Below are positions 34,560 through 44,269 of a stretch of 64,000 nucleotides of DNA, one piece after another (position 1 is the first letter of the stretch; every line of letters begins with the position of its first letter). Below the pieces are notes generated by a model, which was given only the letters and a program-made list of their open reading frames with translations, was not told where the DNA came from and searched no databases. A program made the position numbers and the translations under genes. The stretch spans positions 1 to 64,000 of the forward strand of contig NZ_JADNGY010000009.1 of the NCBI RefSeq assembly GCF_015553625.1, read 5' to 3'. The DNA comes from Streptococcus australis (GTDB taxonomy: Bacteria; Bacillota; Bacilli; Lactobacillales; Streptococcaceae).

Positions 34560-36297
34560 CTGCTTGTCCTCCTTTCCCTTGGGTTTGCATGTCATAGACT
34601 TCACGGTAGATGGCATTGCTCTCGATCAGTTCTTGGTGACTACCAATCGCATCGATCTTCCCATCATTCATGACCACGATTCGATCTGCATCTTGGATAG
34701 AAGATATCCGTTGGCCAATGATGATTTTGGTGGTGTCCTTGAGACTAGTCGCTAGACCTTGACGGATCAGACTATCCGTTTTGGTATCGACAGCTGAGGT
34801 CGAATCATCCAAGATCAAGATTTTTGGATTCATCAAGAGAGCGCGGGCGATACAGAGGCGTTGGCGCTGACCACCTGAGACATTGGCACCACCACGTTCA
34901 ATCATGGTATCATAGCCATCCTTAAAGTTCTGGATAAATTCATCCGCTTGAGCGATCTTACAAGCTTCTATGATTTCTTCATCCGTCGCGTTCTTATTCC
35001 CCCAGCGCATGTTTTCCTTGATGGTACCAGAGAAAAGGACATTGGTCTGAAGCACCATGGCAACTTGCTTGCGCAAATGGTCTAGATCATAGTTTCGCAC
35101 ATCCTGACCAGCGACCTTGACGCTACCAGACTCCACATCATAGAGACGAGGGATGAGCTGGACCAGGCTAGACTTACCAGAACCAGTCCCTCCAAGGATT
35201 CCGATCACTTCTCCCGAGCGAATGCTGAGGTTGATATCGGACAAGACATGGGCCTTGTCGCCATTTTCGTCCGTGTAGGCGAAGTCTACATGGTCGAAGG
35301 TAATGGATCCATCTGCTACTTCTGTCAGACCATTCTCCGGAGAGACGATGGTTGACTCTGTTCCAAGGACTTCATTGATCCGCTCTACAGATGCCATAGA
35401 GATCGAGAGCATCACGAAGATCATCATAAACATCATGAGGGACATAAGGATGGTCATGACATAGGCAAACATAGAAGTCAGCTCACCAGTGGTAAAGCTT
35501 CCACCCACGATGAGATGTGCCCCAATCCAAGAAATCAAGATAAAGGAAGCATACAAGGAGAGCATCATGGCTGGACTACTCAAAATCACGATGCGAATAG
35601 CCTTCATGAACATGTTGTAGATCAAGCGAGAAGCTTTCTTAAACTTGACCGTCTCTTCTTCTTCCTTGACATAGGACTTGACCACGCGCATGTTGGTGAT
35701 GTTTTCCTGAATGCTATTGTTCAAGTTATCATAGGCATCAAAGACCTTGGTAAAGAGTGGATAGACGATCTTAGTGATCACACCCAAGACCAGACCCAAG
35801 AAGATAGTAATCCCTATAAAGATACTAGCCATTTGCGGATTGATCAAGTAGCTGGCAACAATGGCAAAGATCAGATTGAGAGGTGCCCGCACACAGATCC
35901 GGATCACCATCTGATAGGAGTTCTGCACATTGGTCACATCCGTCATCATCCGGGTTACCAGACCACCTGAAGAGAAACTATCGATGTTTTCGAAGGAGAA
36001 GGTTTGGATTTTCTTGAAGATTGCCTTCCGTAGATTCTTGGCAAAACCTGCTGATGCAAAAGCCCCGTAGCGAGCCGACTGCATCCCACAGAAAAGAGAG
36101 AGAAAGGCAAAGACCAACATGAGGAGACCATAGGTAAGAACAGTGGTCATATCCCCCTTCTGAACCCCCTTGTCCAGAAGCGTCGCCATAATGAATGGAA
36201 TAGAAATCTCAAACATGACCTCAAAGACCATATAGAGTGAGGCTAAAATTGAGGGTTTCTTGTATTCCTTGATTTCAGCAATCAATGACTGAAGCAT
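34549..36297 (-). CDS. ABC exporter half-transporter, degenerate ATPase subunit (582 aa)
   Basis: Six membrane segments in residues ~17-290 and an ATPase domain with Walker A GGTGSGKSS, signature VSGGQRQR and Walker B ILILDDSTSAVD. The catalytic Glu after Walker B is Asp, the hallmark of the non-hydrolysing half in heterodimeric exporters. Its perfect VSGGQ signature would complete the active site of the partner, while the partner's LSNGQ completes the weak site. First gene of the pair, ATG preceded by AGGAGG. The substrate is unknown. Confidence 0.9.
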   Translation of the reverse strand: MLQSLIAEIKEYKKPSILASLYMVFEVMFEISIPFIMATLLDKGVQKGDMTTVLTYGLLMLVFAFLSLFCGMQSARYGAFASAGFAKNLRKAIFKKIQTFSFENIDSFSSGGLVTRMMTDVTNVQNSYQMVIRICVRAPLNLIFAIVASYLINPQMASIFIGITIFLGLVLGVITKIVYPLFTKVFDAYDNLNNSIQENITNMRVVKSYVKEEEETVKFKKASRLIYNMFMKAIRIVILSSPAMMLSLYASFILISWIGAHLIVGGSFTTGELTSMFAYVMTILMSLMMFMMIFVMLSISMASVERINEVLGTESTIVSPENGLTEVADGSITFDHVDFAYTDENGDKAHVLSDINLSIRSGEVIGILGGTGSGKSSLVQLIPRLYDVESGSVKVAGQDVRNYDLDHLRKQVAMVLQTNVLFSGTIKENMRWGNKNATDEEIIEACKIAQADEFIQNFKDGYDTMIERGGANVSGGQRQRLCIARALLMNPKILILDDSTSAVDTKTDSLIRQGLATSLKDTTKIIIGQRISSIQDADRIVVMNDGKIDAIGSHQELIESNAIYREVYDMQTQGKGGQADEE

Positions 36298-36550
36298 AGA
36301 TACCTCCTAAAATACTAGTTAGTAAAGTTTTCTTTAGCAAGACGTCCATTTCCGAACAAAGAAACAGTTCCTCGGTCTGAAAGGATTGCACCTACAAAAG
36401 AAAGCTATAGAAAGAGAAAGCGCCCTGACAGCGTTACTGTAGGGACGACTTTCATTATTCATAACAGTTATTATAGCTTAACGATGGATAAAAATCAAAC
36501 TTTTAGTCAGTCCTTACCAAATAGACTTACACTCTTCTGGAGACAAGTTC

Positions 36551-38317
36551 CTACTCTTCACTGGTACTGAGAGACACCAAGCTCAGGAAGCGATCAAAGT
36601 AGGTCTTGTTCTTCTTCAAGTTTTTCTTCAGGGTTTGCGCCGCTGCTACTTCATCCGTGATGATCCCATCAACCGGCCGTTGAAGGTAGGCCGTTAACTT
36701 TTGCTCATCATTGATGGTCCAGACATAGAGCTCTTTTTTCATCTCATGGGCCTGGGTTACCAAATCCTCCTGATAAGAAAAGTCTTCGATCGCAAAGAAG
36801 TCGACTGAGGCGTTTTCAAATTGACCAAACTGAATCGGAATGACATAACCGGTCTTAATCTCCGGAGCTTTCTTCTCCACCTTTTCCATCACCGACAGAT
36901 CCAAGGACATGGTTGGATAGTCCTTTTCAACTCCCAACTCCTTCATTTTTTGGACGAAGAGATCTACATAATTCTCTGGTTCTGCACCGTGAGGCTTGAG
37001 CTCAACCAAGAGGGGCATCTTCAGCTCCTTGGCCCGGGTGACAAACTCCTCAAAGGAGGGGATATGACTGGTATGACCATCCTGTTGGATCTTCAATCCC
37101 TGTACCTCAGCCAACGTCATATCTTTGACATCCTTGTCCACTCCAGCCAAGCGTTTGAGATTGTAATCATGCATGACGACGAATTGATGGTCCTTGGTCA
37201 AGAGGATATCCATCTCGACATAGGAAGCCTTCTCCTTGGCAGCCGACTCGAGTGCTTCGAGAGAATTTTCTACACCCTTGGCCACATAGCCACGATGGGC
37301 TACGATTTTTACCTGGTCATTGACCTCTAAGGTCGCTAAGTCATATGCGGCCATCCCTGACTGAGCCAAGAGGAAAAGAAAGGTCAGGACAAAGAGTCCC
37401 TTCATCTTCCGAGAGCCCCGAGTCTTGATGACCGAACGACTTGGAGCTTCCCAACCATTGTCCAGGATGATTCCCAAGGTTCCCAGTTTAGACATGACAG
37501 AAAAGAGGAAAATGTAGAGGCGGATCAAGACCAAAAAGATAGTCTGCACCCAGATATGCTGGCCCGTTTTGTCCAGCTGACTAGACGCAAAGACCAGGCC
37601 AAGGATCAAGAGAATGCCCGTTACAGAGAGGATAAACTCAAAGGAGAAGATCCGCAAGATAAGTCGAACCCCACCTTTTTTAGTCATCTCCCAGCTCTTA
37701 CGCATGGCAGCCCCAAAAAGCAACTCTTCAATCACGATATTGGGTACCGTATAGATGAGACGCAGATTGAGATAGATCAGAAGCAATTGAACTATGAAGA
37801 GACCGACGGTCCCAGTGGTCGTCTTGCTAAACTCCCCTGTGATAAAGTTCGGAATATAGAGACCGTCCGTCAGAGTAGAACCAATGAAGAGACCCGCTAC
37901 AGGCAGAGTCAGAACCATATAAAAGAGAAAATGCAACAGATTCCAACCGCTAAAATCCTTTAAGCGACCAAAAGACTGGCGAAAGACCTTTTTAAAAGAC
38001 AGGTGCTGATCCGTACGAGACAGATATATCAGGGCGATCATGGTCCGCATCTCCAGCATAAAGAGAAAAGCGAAGACGATGGCAAAGAGAATTAAAGCCA
38101 CTAGACTCAATGGATTGGTCAAGGTCGTGAGGATATTGTTCTTGTCAATGTTGGACTCACCCGATAAGAGGAGGGCCAGTTGAAAGACCCAACTCAAGGC
38201 CGCAGCCCCTATACCAACCACAAACTGCAAAAGGATCCCCACAGAGATAAAGGACCATTTGTTGCGCCAGATTAAGTAAAAGGCCCCTTTCAGGTCCTGC
38301 CAATAACTCCGTTTCAT
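36551..38317 (-). CDS. Membrane-anchored glycerophosphodiester phosphodiesterase (588 aa)
   Basis: N-terminal membrane part (residues ~1-330, about eight hydrophobic segments) of the GDPD-membrane family, then a C-terminal GDPD catalytic domain (~338-575): AHRGYVAKGVENSLEA with catalytic His, EMDILLTKD with Glu/Asp metal ligands and VMHDYNL with the second His. It would hydrolyse glycerophosphodiesters, perhaps from lipoteichoic acid or phospholipids. Monocistronic; ATG with AAGGAAAG site. Confidence 0.92.
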   Translation of the reverse strand: MKRSYWQDLKGAFYLIWRNKWSFISVGILLQFVVGIGAAALSWVFQLALLLSGESNIDKNNILTTLTNPLSLVALILFAIVFAFLFMLEMRTMIALIYLSRTDQHLSFKKVFRQSFGRLKDFSGWNLLHFLFYMVLTLPVAGLFIGSTLTDGLYIPNFITGEFSKTTTGTVGLFIVQLLLIYLNLRLIYTVPNIVIEELLFGAAMRKSWEMTKKGGVRLILRIFSFEFILSVTGILLILGLVFASSQLDKTGQHIWVQTIFLVLIRLYIFLFSVMSKLGTLGIILDNGWEAPSRSVIKTRGSRKMKGLFVLTFLFLLAQSGMAAYDLATLEVNDQVKIVAHRGYVAKGVENSLEALESAAKEKASYVEMDILLTKDHQFVVMHDYNLKRLAGVDKDVKDMTLAEVQGLKIQQDGHTSHIPSFEEFVTRAKELKMPLLVELKPHGAEPENYVDLFVQKMKELGVEKDYPTMSLDLSVMEKVEKKAPEIKTGYVIPIQFGQFENASVDFFAIEDFSYQEDLVTQAHEMKKELYVWTINDEQKLTAYLQRPVDGIITDEVAAAQTLKKNLKKNKTYFDRFLSLVSLSTSEE

Positions 38318-38396
38318 GCTGTCTCTCTTTCCTTTCTTTTATTCCCCTAGAATAGCTGAAAAGCCTCTCCCTGTCAATCATTTATTACAAGCAAAA

Positions 38397-38575
38397 AAGG
38401 CTGGGACAAAAGTCCTAGCCTCTCAATTGTCTTTAGATTGTCGAGCAAGGCGCAGTGGTTGAGTGGGCTCTACTACGCTGATTTTATCAGCTTTTACAGC
38501 CCTACTCAACTGTGCGGAGGTGGGACGACGAAATCAAATTCTAACGAATTACCAATTTCTGTCCCACTCTCTTTT
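38397..38575 (+). repeat. Intergenic three-hairpin repeat, copy E
   Basis: Full copy (179 bp) with a few changes (AAATCAAATTC, ACCAATTTC), some of which weaken the right-hand stem. It ends 4 bp before the stop codon of the FtsX-like permease gene. Confidence 0.9.
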
Positions 38576-38579
38576 CTAT

Positions 38580-39725
38580 TTATTCTGCTAAGAGCACTTC
38601 TTTGATGGTTTGTTTTTGGAGTTTTCTGTTGGATAGATAAAAGAGGCTTTCATAAATCACAGCAAAACCTATCAAGGTCCAAAAGCACACATTCCCATCA
38701 AAGTGATGCTCAATCTTTTCAGGAACCGTATCTTTGATCACACCGATCAAGATTTCCATGATGCCATATTGATAAGCTGTCCCAAGAACAAATCCTAAAT
38801 AAGCCCAAAAACGATAGGGAGCGAGAATATGACCTTGGCATTCACGATTGGTGTAGCCAAAAGCCTTCATAAGAGCCAAGGTTTCACGACTTTCTGAGAC
38901 CACAATCCCCAATGACAACAAGAGAATCGAGAAAGAAAGGATCAAACCAATCATAATCATCATGGTTTGGATGATGTCATCTGTGTAATCCTTGAGGCCA
39001 AAGGACAATTGAACCATGGCCGCAAAACACATGGAGCCAAAGACCACAAAAAACAAGATAGATTTTCTCCCCCATATCAGTGACGAAGACAGCTCTTTTA
39101 GGAAGGCCTTCTCTTTCTTGGGAGCCTTCTTTCTCCTTTTGACCTTGATCGGACTTGGAGACTTTTTCAATAAGCGAAGTGCCGGCGTTTGTAATTGTCT
39201 TCTAGCATAGCCAATCGCGAGAAGCATAAAAAATGTCGTTGGCAGGATCACCAAAGCAAGCAAGAGCTGCCAGTGAAAGTGAATGGTAATTTCTGGCAGG
39301 ATCCCCTTCTCATTACGAAAGTCATAAAAATGTCCCATCATGAGAAAGGAAGCAAAATAGCCAAGAAGCGCTCCAGCCCCAAAACTGAGTCCAAAAGCCC
39401 AAAATCGTTTAGCTAACTGGCCATTGCTATAGCCCAAAGCCTTTAAAATTCCTAATTGTTCCTTGTGGTCATCGACAAATTGTTTGATATAAAAACACAT
39501 GAGAAGGACCGACGTCAAGGACAAGACGACCCCACTGACCATGGCCACCATCCAAGAAAGCGAAACCTGGGCATCATAGTAGGTCTGAATCATGGGATTG
39601 GTTTTAGAAATCTCCAACTGCTCGATGTCCAGGTAAAAATTTAAGAAGAGATTGGACACAAAGACCGCACAAGCCCCAATGATACTGACGACAACTAATT
39701 TTCGAATATCTTTTACTGAAAACAT
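38580..39725 (-). CDS. ABC transporter permease, FtsX/DevC-like (381 aa)
   Basis: Two FtsX-like halves: an N-terminal segment (about residues 10-30), three segments at about 55-80, 112-133 and 150-170, a Lys-rich loop near 190-205, and four more (about 215-238, 248-275, 305-325, 345-365). It lacks the long extracellular domain of MacB-type proteins. It follows the ATPase gene by 3 bp and makes an exporter or mechanotransmission complex with it. The gene set is headed by a TetR-type regulator. Substrate unknown. Confidence 0.85.
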   Translation of the reverse strand: MFSVKDIRKLVVVSIIGACAVFVSNLFLNFYLDIEQLEISKTNPMIQTYYDAQVSLSWMVAMVSGVVLSLTSVLLMCFYIKQFVDDHKEQLGILKALGYSNGQLAKRFWAFGLSFGAGALLGYFASFLMMGHFYDFRNEKGILPEITIHFHWQLLLALVILPTTFFMLLAIGYARRQLQTPALRLLKKSPSPIKVKRRKKAPKKEKAFLKELSSSLIWGRKSILFFVVFGSMCFAAMVQLSFGLKDYTDDIIQTMMIMIGLILSFSILLLSLGIVVSESRETLALMKAFGYTNRECQGHILAPYRFWAYLGFVLGTAYQYGIMEILIGVIKDTVPEKIEHHFDGNVCFWTLIGFAVIYESLFYLSNRKLQKQTIKEVLLAE

Positions 39726-39728
39726 GGC

Positions 39729-40409
39729 TTACCATCCAATCTCATAGACAGTCTGAGGCTGATCATTGGTCACAACTTCGGTAATCTTGCCACTATTGAC
39801 ACGAATAATGGTTCTAGCCATATCCGCAATATTTTGGTTGTGCGTCACCATGATGAGGGTAAAGCCCAGCTTTTCCTTCAGTTTCCAGATATAGTCGAGA
39901 ATCTTGCGCCCTGTTTCTTCATCCAGAGCTCCCGTCGGCTCATCTAAGAAAAGAATCTCTGGCTTTTTGGCCAAGGCCCGAGCAATGGACACTCTCTGCT
40001 GTTCCCCACCCGACAATTCACTCGGATACTTGTCCAGCTTATCGCCAAGCCCCAAATCCTCGATGATCTGCAGAAAATCATGATTGTTTGCCAGGTCAGC
40101 TCCCATCTTTACATTTTGTCTAACCGTTAGATTCGGCAATAGATAATACTGCTGGAAAATAAAGGCAATCTTCTCCCGTCTAAAGGCTGTCAATTGAGCA
40201 TCCGTGAGTTGCGATAAATCTTGTCCTTGAATAAGGATATGCCCCTCGTCTACCTTTTCTAAGCCTGATAACACATTTAAGAGAGTTGACTTGCCCGATC
40301 CAGAAGGACCAAGGATAACCATATCATCCTGGTCTTGAATCTGCAAATCAATCCCCTTTAAAACCTTGGTTTGGCCGTAACTTTTGTGAACATTTTCTAG
40401 TTGAATCAT
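39729..40409 (-). CDS. ABC transporter ATP-binding protein, LolD/MacB type (226 aa)
   Basis: ATPase partner of the FtsX-like permease: Walker [12 protein letters not shown]-loop [13 protein letters not shown], signature [15 protein letters not shown] and Walker [14 protein letters not shown]. The Q-loop and signature style are those of the LolD/MacB/FtsE class. The ATG at 40409 overlaps the TGA of the TetR gene (ATGA), a clear coupling signal; the 12-codon upstream extension is not used. Confidence 0.92.
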   Translation of the reverse strand: MIQLENVHKSYGQTKVLKGIDLQIQDQDDMVILGPSGSGKSTLLNVLSGLEKVDEGHILIQGQDLSQLTDAQLTAFRREKIAFIFQQYYLLPNLTVRQNVKMGADLANNHDFLQIIEDLGLGDKLDKYPSELSGGEQQRVSIARALAKKPEILFLDEPTGALDEETGRKILDYIWKLKEKLGFTLIMVTHNQNIADMARTIIRVNSGKITEVVTNDQPQTVYEIGW

Positions 40410-40981
40410 TTCTTTCCTACCATTTCTTTGATGAGAGATTGACAAACCTCTGTCAGTAATCCAATCACTTCTTCCATGCTGAACTGATAAATGCCAGAAG
40501 CAACCATTGAGGCCATCCCGTGCGAGTAGATAAATAGATGCTGGTACAAGCGACTAGCCTCCTCTACAGTCAAAGGATAGTCTGCGACAATCGAATCCAG
40601 AACCAATTGGTAACTATGATCCTTCATGGGAAGAAAATCTTGAAAGCGACGAATCGGCTCTTTGCTAGGATTTTGGAAAAGCAATTGAAAAAGTTGGGGC
40701 TCATTTGAGGCGAAAAGGATATAAGCAACCCCGACAGATCGAAAAGGCTTCTCATCTTCTAAGGCCTTACGAATATACTCCACCACGACCATCTCCGCCG
40801 CAGCAATAACCTCTGCTTGTAACTCAGCCATATTGGCAAATTGCCCAAAAATGACTCTCGGTGTGGCTCCCAGCTTCTCCGCTAATGCTCGAGCTGTCAA
40901 GCTAGCCATTCCCTCTTCTCTCACCAATTGTAAAGCTGTCCCAATGATAGCCTCTTTACTAAATTTAACCTTGGGTGGCAT
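40406..40981 (-). CDS. TetR/AcrR family transcriptional regulator (191 aa)
   Basis: N-terminal helix-turn-helix: KEAIIGTALQLVREEG and LTARALAEKLGATPRVIFGQFANM (about residues 8-50), then a ligand-binding helical domain. The start at 40981 has GGAG 8 bp upstream; an upstream ATG in frame (41002) overlaps the operator and is less likely. It heads the operon with the ABC ATPase and FtsX permease and probably represses it through the dyads just upstream. Confidence 0.88.
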   Translation of the reverse strand: MPPKVKFSKEAIIGTALQLVREEGMASLTARALAEKLGATPRVIFGQFANMAELQAEVIAAAEMVVVEYIRKALEDEKPFRSVGVAYILFASNEPQLFQLLFQNPSKEPIRRFQDFLPMKDHSYQLVLDSIVADYPLTVEEASRLYQHLFIYSHGMASMVASGIYQFSMEEVIGLLTEVCQSLIKEMVGKK

Positions 40982-40995
40982 AAGACTCCTTTCAC

Positions 40996-41023
40996 GCAAC
41001 ATACGTTGCGCAACACTTGTTGC
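40996..41023. promoter_or_regulatory. Two tandem 14-bp dyads, probable operator of the TetR regulator
   Basis: GCAACATACGTTGC (40996-41009) and GCAACACTTGTTGC (41010-41023) lie back to back directly before the TetR gene. Both have GCAAC/GTTGC arms. Tandem near-identical palindromes next to a TetR gene are typical of autoregulation. Confidence 0.7.
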
Positions 41024-41075
41024 ATAAAGATTACCATAAAAAAGAAAGACTTGTCAAGAAAAAACTGAAAACCAC

Positions 41076-41117
41076 AAAAAAAACCAGACCACCGATAAGA
41101 GTGGAATCTGGTTTACT
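41076..41117 (-). terminator. Terminator of the aldo/keto reductase gene
   Basis: Minus strand: AAACCAGATTCCAC and GTGGTCTGGTTT form an imperfect stem with T-run TTTTTT, 10 bp after the stop codon. Confidence 0.8.
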
Positions 41118-41126
41118 AACAAGATT

Positions 41127-42050
41127 CTAAGGCAAATCATTTCCTGCCGCCAAATAGATTTGGTACCATTCCTTGCGAGTTAGGGTGACTGTTGCTGCTT
41201 TCCCTGCTTCAAGGACATGCTGGGGCTTGGTCGTTCCAATGACGGCCTGCATCTTACCTGGGTAGCGGAGGACCCAGGCAAGGGCGATAGCTGTCGGTGT
41301 GACCTGGTATTTTTTCGCTAAGTCATTGAGGACATGATTGAGAGCTGCAAACTCTTCTTTGCCCACAAAATTACCCTTGAAGTAGCCATGCTGGAGGACA
41401 GACCAAGCTTGAATCACCGTGTCGTTTAAGCGACAATACTCAAAGACACTGCCATCTCGCACGGCTGCTTTTGGGCCTTCCATATTGACATGAAAACCAG
41501 CTTCAAAGCTCGGTGTAAAGGCAGCACTCAACTGCAGCTGGTTGACCTTGAGTGGTTGTTTGACAGCCGTCTTAAGCAATTCCATCATCATGGGATTTTG
41601 ATTGGACACCCCAAAATGACGGACCTTTCCCGCTTGCTCCAAGTGATCAAAAGCTTCCGCCACTTCTTCCGGCTCCATGAGGGCATCCGGTCGGTGAAGG
41701 AGGAGACTATCTAAGCGCTCGATCTGCAGACGCTCGAGGATACCGTCGACAGAGTCCGAAATATAGTCCTTAGAAAAATCAAAATAGGTAAAGCCATCTT
41801 TGCGAATCCCACACTTGGACTGGATCCACATCTGGTTCCGTAGATCCGGACGACGCTTGAGAACCTTCCCCAGCAGGACCTCACACTGGCCATCGCCATA
41901 GATATCCGCTAGGTCAAAGGTGTTAATTCCAATCGACAAGGCTGCTTCCACCAAGGCCTCCACCTCATCTTCACTCATCTGACTGATCCGCATCATCCCA
42001 AGGACAATCGTGGACAGACGCTCATTTTCAGCAAACTCAATATAGTTCAT
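41127..42050 (-). CDS. Aldo/keto reductase (307 aa)
   Basis: NADPH-dependent oxidoreductase with the AKR barrel. Catalytic residues are visible: Asp and Tyr in FDLADIYGDG (about 45-54), Lys in WIQSKCG (about 75-81) and His in LLLHRPDAL (about 116-124). The cofactor-binding end has IGTTKPQHV. It resembles the YdhF/YcsN subgroup. Monocistronic. The natural substrate is unknown. Confidence 0.9.
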   Translation of the reverse strand: MNYIEFAENERLSTIVLGMMRISQMSEDEVEALVEAALSIGINTFDLADIYGDGQCEVLLGKVLKRRPDLRNQMWIQSKCGIRKDGFTYFDFSKDYISDSVDGILERLQIERLDSLLLHRPDALMEPEEVAEAFDHLEQAGKVRHFGVSNQNPMMMELLKTAVKQPLKVNQLQLSAAFTPSFEAGFHVNMEGPKAAVRDGSVFEYCRLNDTVIQAWSVLQHGYFKGNFVGKEEFAALNHVLNDLAKKYQVTPTAIALAWVLRYPGKMQAVIGTTKPQHVLEAGKAATVTLTRKEWYQIYLAAGNDLP

Positions 42051-42119
42051 GTCCGCCTCCTTTTCATTCTACTTTCATTATAATGTAAAGAAGATCAAAC
42101 AGCAATGATTTCACAAAGG

Positions 42120-42150
42120 AAAACACCTCCAGTATCTACTGAAGGTGTCT
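42120..42150 (-). terminator. Terminator of the NatAB-like operon
   Basis: ACACCTTCAGTAG and CTGGAGGTGT form an imperfect stem followed by TTTTCC on the minus strand, just after the permease stop codon. Confidence 0.75.
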
Positions 42151-42153
42151 CTT

Positions 42154-43368
42154 TTAACGATAGCTCAAGGCTTTTTTAACTGTTTTGACCAAGCCTAGGT
42201 CATCTGTTTGTAAGATTAGGCTAGAATAGATTTTTCCAATGATCATGGTGCCGAGGAGCGTGAAGGCCAAGGCAATTCCGAATGAACCCCATGATTCAAG
42301 TCCACTTGCATAGCCATTGATGGTACGGAATGGCATGAAGAAGGTTGAAATGAATGGGACGTAAGATCCAATCTTCAATAGTGGGACATCTCCTGCGCTA
42401 CCCAAGGTAGTCACTCCAAAGAATCCAACCATCACCAACATCATCAAAGGAGAGAGGGCCTTCCCTGTATCTTCAGGACGAGCAACTGTTGACCCTAGGA
42501 AAGCTGAGAGTACAACGTACATGAAGATTCCGAGAATGATAAAGAAGAAGGTATTCAAGGAAATAGATTGTCCAATATGTTGAGTAATAGGAGAGTCTGG
42601 AGATAAAATATCTTTCACAAGAGGAATGGAATCTCTAAAGATCCAAACGCCTCCCAAACCGACTGCATAGATACCAATATGGGTAAAAATCACTCCGAAA
42701 AGACCAATCATACGAGCATAGAAATAGTGAGTAGCGCGAATGCTTGAGAAGACCACTTCCATGATCTTGGTTCCTTTTTCACTAGCTACCTCTTGAGCAG
42801 TGATACTTGAATAAAAGATCAGAATCATATAGAGAAGAAAACCAATTCCTCCAGCTACCATGGTCTGCACCATTTTCAATCCTTCTTTTTTCTCATCAAT
42901 TTTTTCAGTAAATGAGACCTGTTGAGAAAGGGCTGTTAACTGCTCTTGGCTTAAGTCTGCCTTAGAAACATTGAGCATTTGTTGGACCTGACTCAATTTT
43001 GCCATGACGATTGATTTGAAATCTGGCTTCATGGCATCCTCACTCTGGTAGCGAGCCTCTAGCTGGCCATCCTTTTCTTCAACTGTGAGGATACCTTTAA
43101 TCTCTTCCTCTTTCATGGCCTTTTTAGCTGCTGCTTCATCCTTATAGTCAAAGGTCAAGCCATCGGTGTCTTTCAAGCCTTCCTTGACAGGAGCTTGATC
43201 TGTAATCAAGGCGATGTTGCTTTTAGCAGAGGTAGAAGAGCCAACGAAGTAGTTTATTCCGATGGTCAATCCAATGAAGAGAAAGGGAGAAAGGACCATC
43301 AGGAAAAAGCTCCATGATTTCACTTGGCGTAAATAAGTTTCTTTGATAACAATCAGCATCTGTTTCAT
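42154..43368 (-). CDS. ABC-2 type permease, NatB-like (404 aa)
   Basis: One membrane segment near residues 17-38, a large extracellular domain (about 40-175), then five to six segments from about 175 to the end, including TAQEVASEKGTKIMEVVFSS (about 190-209), the typical ABC-2 NatB motif. It overlaps the ATPase gene by 4 bp. The family exports Na+ or other compounds; the substrate here is not known. Confidence 0.88.
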   Translation of the reverse strand: MKQMLIVIKETYLRQVKSWSFFLMVLSPFLFIGLTIGINYFVGSSTSAKSNIALITDQAPVKEGLKDTDGLTFDYKDEAAAKKAMKEEEIKGILTVEEKDGQLEARYQSEDAMKPDFKSIVMAKLSQVQQMLNVSKADLSQEQLTALSQQVSFTEKIDEKKEGLKMVQTMVAGGIGFLLYMILIFYSSITAQEVASEKGTKIMEVVFSSIRATHYFYARMIGLFGVIFTHIGIYAVGLGGVWIFRDSIPLVKDILSPDSPITQHIGQSISLNTFFFIILGIFMYVVLSAFLGSTVARPEDTGKALSPLMMLVMVGFFGVTTLGSAGDVPLLKIGSYVPFISTFFMPFRTINGYASGLESWGSFGIALAFTLLGTMIIGKIYSSLILQTDDLGLVKTVKKALSYR

Positions 43369-44258
43369 ACTTCTACTCCTGATTCTAATTTAAAGATTTC
43401 ATCAATGGTTGGGGCTTGTTGGTCAAAGGTTGCTAGATAGCGACCCTTGGTCAACTGGTCAAAGAGGTCTGGACCTGCTGTCTCATCATCCAATACCAAC
43501 TTCCATAGACCTTGCTTGGTCATGGTCACTTTAGTCACATGAGGCAAGGCTTCCAACTCCTCTTGACTGAAGTCATCGGATACGAAGAGACGAGTCTTGC
43601 CAAAGCTATTACGAACTTCTTGTACGGGACCTGAGAGAATCACAGATCCATCACGGATCATGACCAACTCATCACAGAGTTCTTCTACATTGGTCATGAC
43701 GTGGTCTGAGAAGATAATGGTCGCACCACGTTCTTTTTCTTCAAAGATGACCTGTTTGAGGACTTCTGTATTAACAGGATCTAGTCCACTAAAAGGCTCA
43801 TCTAGGATGATCAATTTTGGCTCATGGATCATAGTAATAATCAATTGAACCTTTTGCTGATTCCCTTTTGAGAGGCTCTTGATCTTATCGGTTAATTTCC
43901 CTTTTACTTGGAGTTTTTCCATCCAGATTGGAAGTTTCTCCTTGACCTCAGCTGTTGACATGCCTTTGAGATTGGCAAGGTAACGGACTTGCTCATAGAT
44001 GGTCAACTTAGGCATGAGGCTCCGCTCTTCTGGCAGGTAACCAATTTCCTTATAGGTTTCTTGACTGATTGCTTTGCTATCCAATTGGATATCGCCACTG
44101 TATTCTAGGAAGCGGAGGATACTATGGAAGATGGTGGTCTTCCCTGCTCCGTTCTTCCCGATCAAACCTAAGATGGATCCTTTTTTCGCAGTCAAGTCAA
44201 TGCCGAACAAGACTTGTTTTTTGCCAAAGCTCTTTTCTAAATTTCTGATTTCTAACAT
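43365..44258 (-). CDS. ABC transporter ATP-binding protein, NatA-like (297 aa)
   Basis: Walker A GKNGAGKTT, signature LSKGNQQKVQ, Walker B LIILDEPFSGLDP, and a ~85-residue C-terminal extension usual in NatA/CcmA-like ATPases. It sits third in a gene order XRE regulator – DUF3169 membrane protein – ATPase – permease, all on one strand with gaps of 2-11 bp or overlap. Confidence 0.92.
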   Translation of the reverse strand: MLEIRNLEKSFGKKQVLFGIDLTAKKGSILGLIGKNGAGKTTIFHSILRFLEYSGDIQLDSKAISQETYKEIGYLPEERSLMPKLTIYEQVRYLANLKGMSTAEVKEKLPIWMEKLQVKGKLTDKIKSLSKGNQQKVQLIITMIHEPKLIILDEPFSGLDPVNTEVLKQVIFEEKERGATIIFSDHVMTNVEELCDELVMIRDGSVILSGPVQEVRNSFGKTRLFVSDDFSQEELEALPHVTKVTMTKQGLWKLVLDDETAGPDLFDQLTKGRYLATFDQQAPTIDEIFKLESGVEV

Positions 44259-44269
44259 AGAAAACTCCT

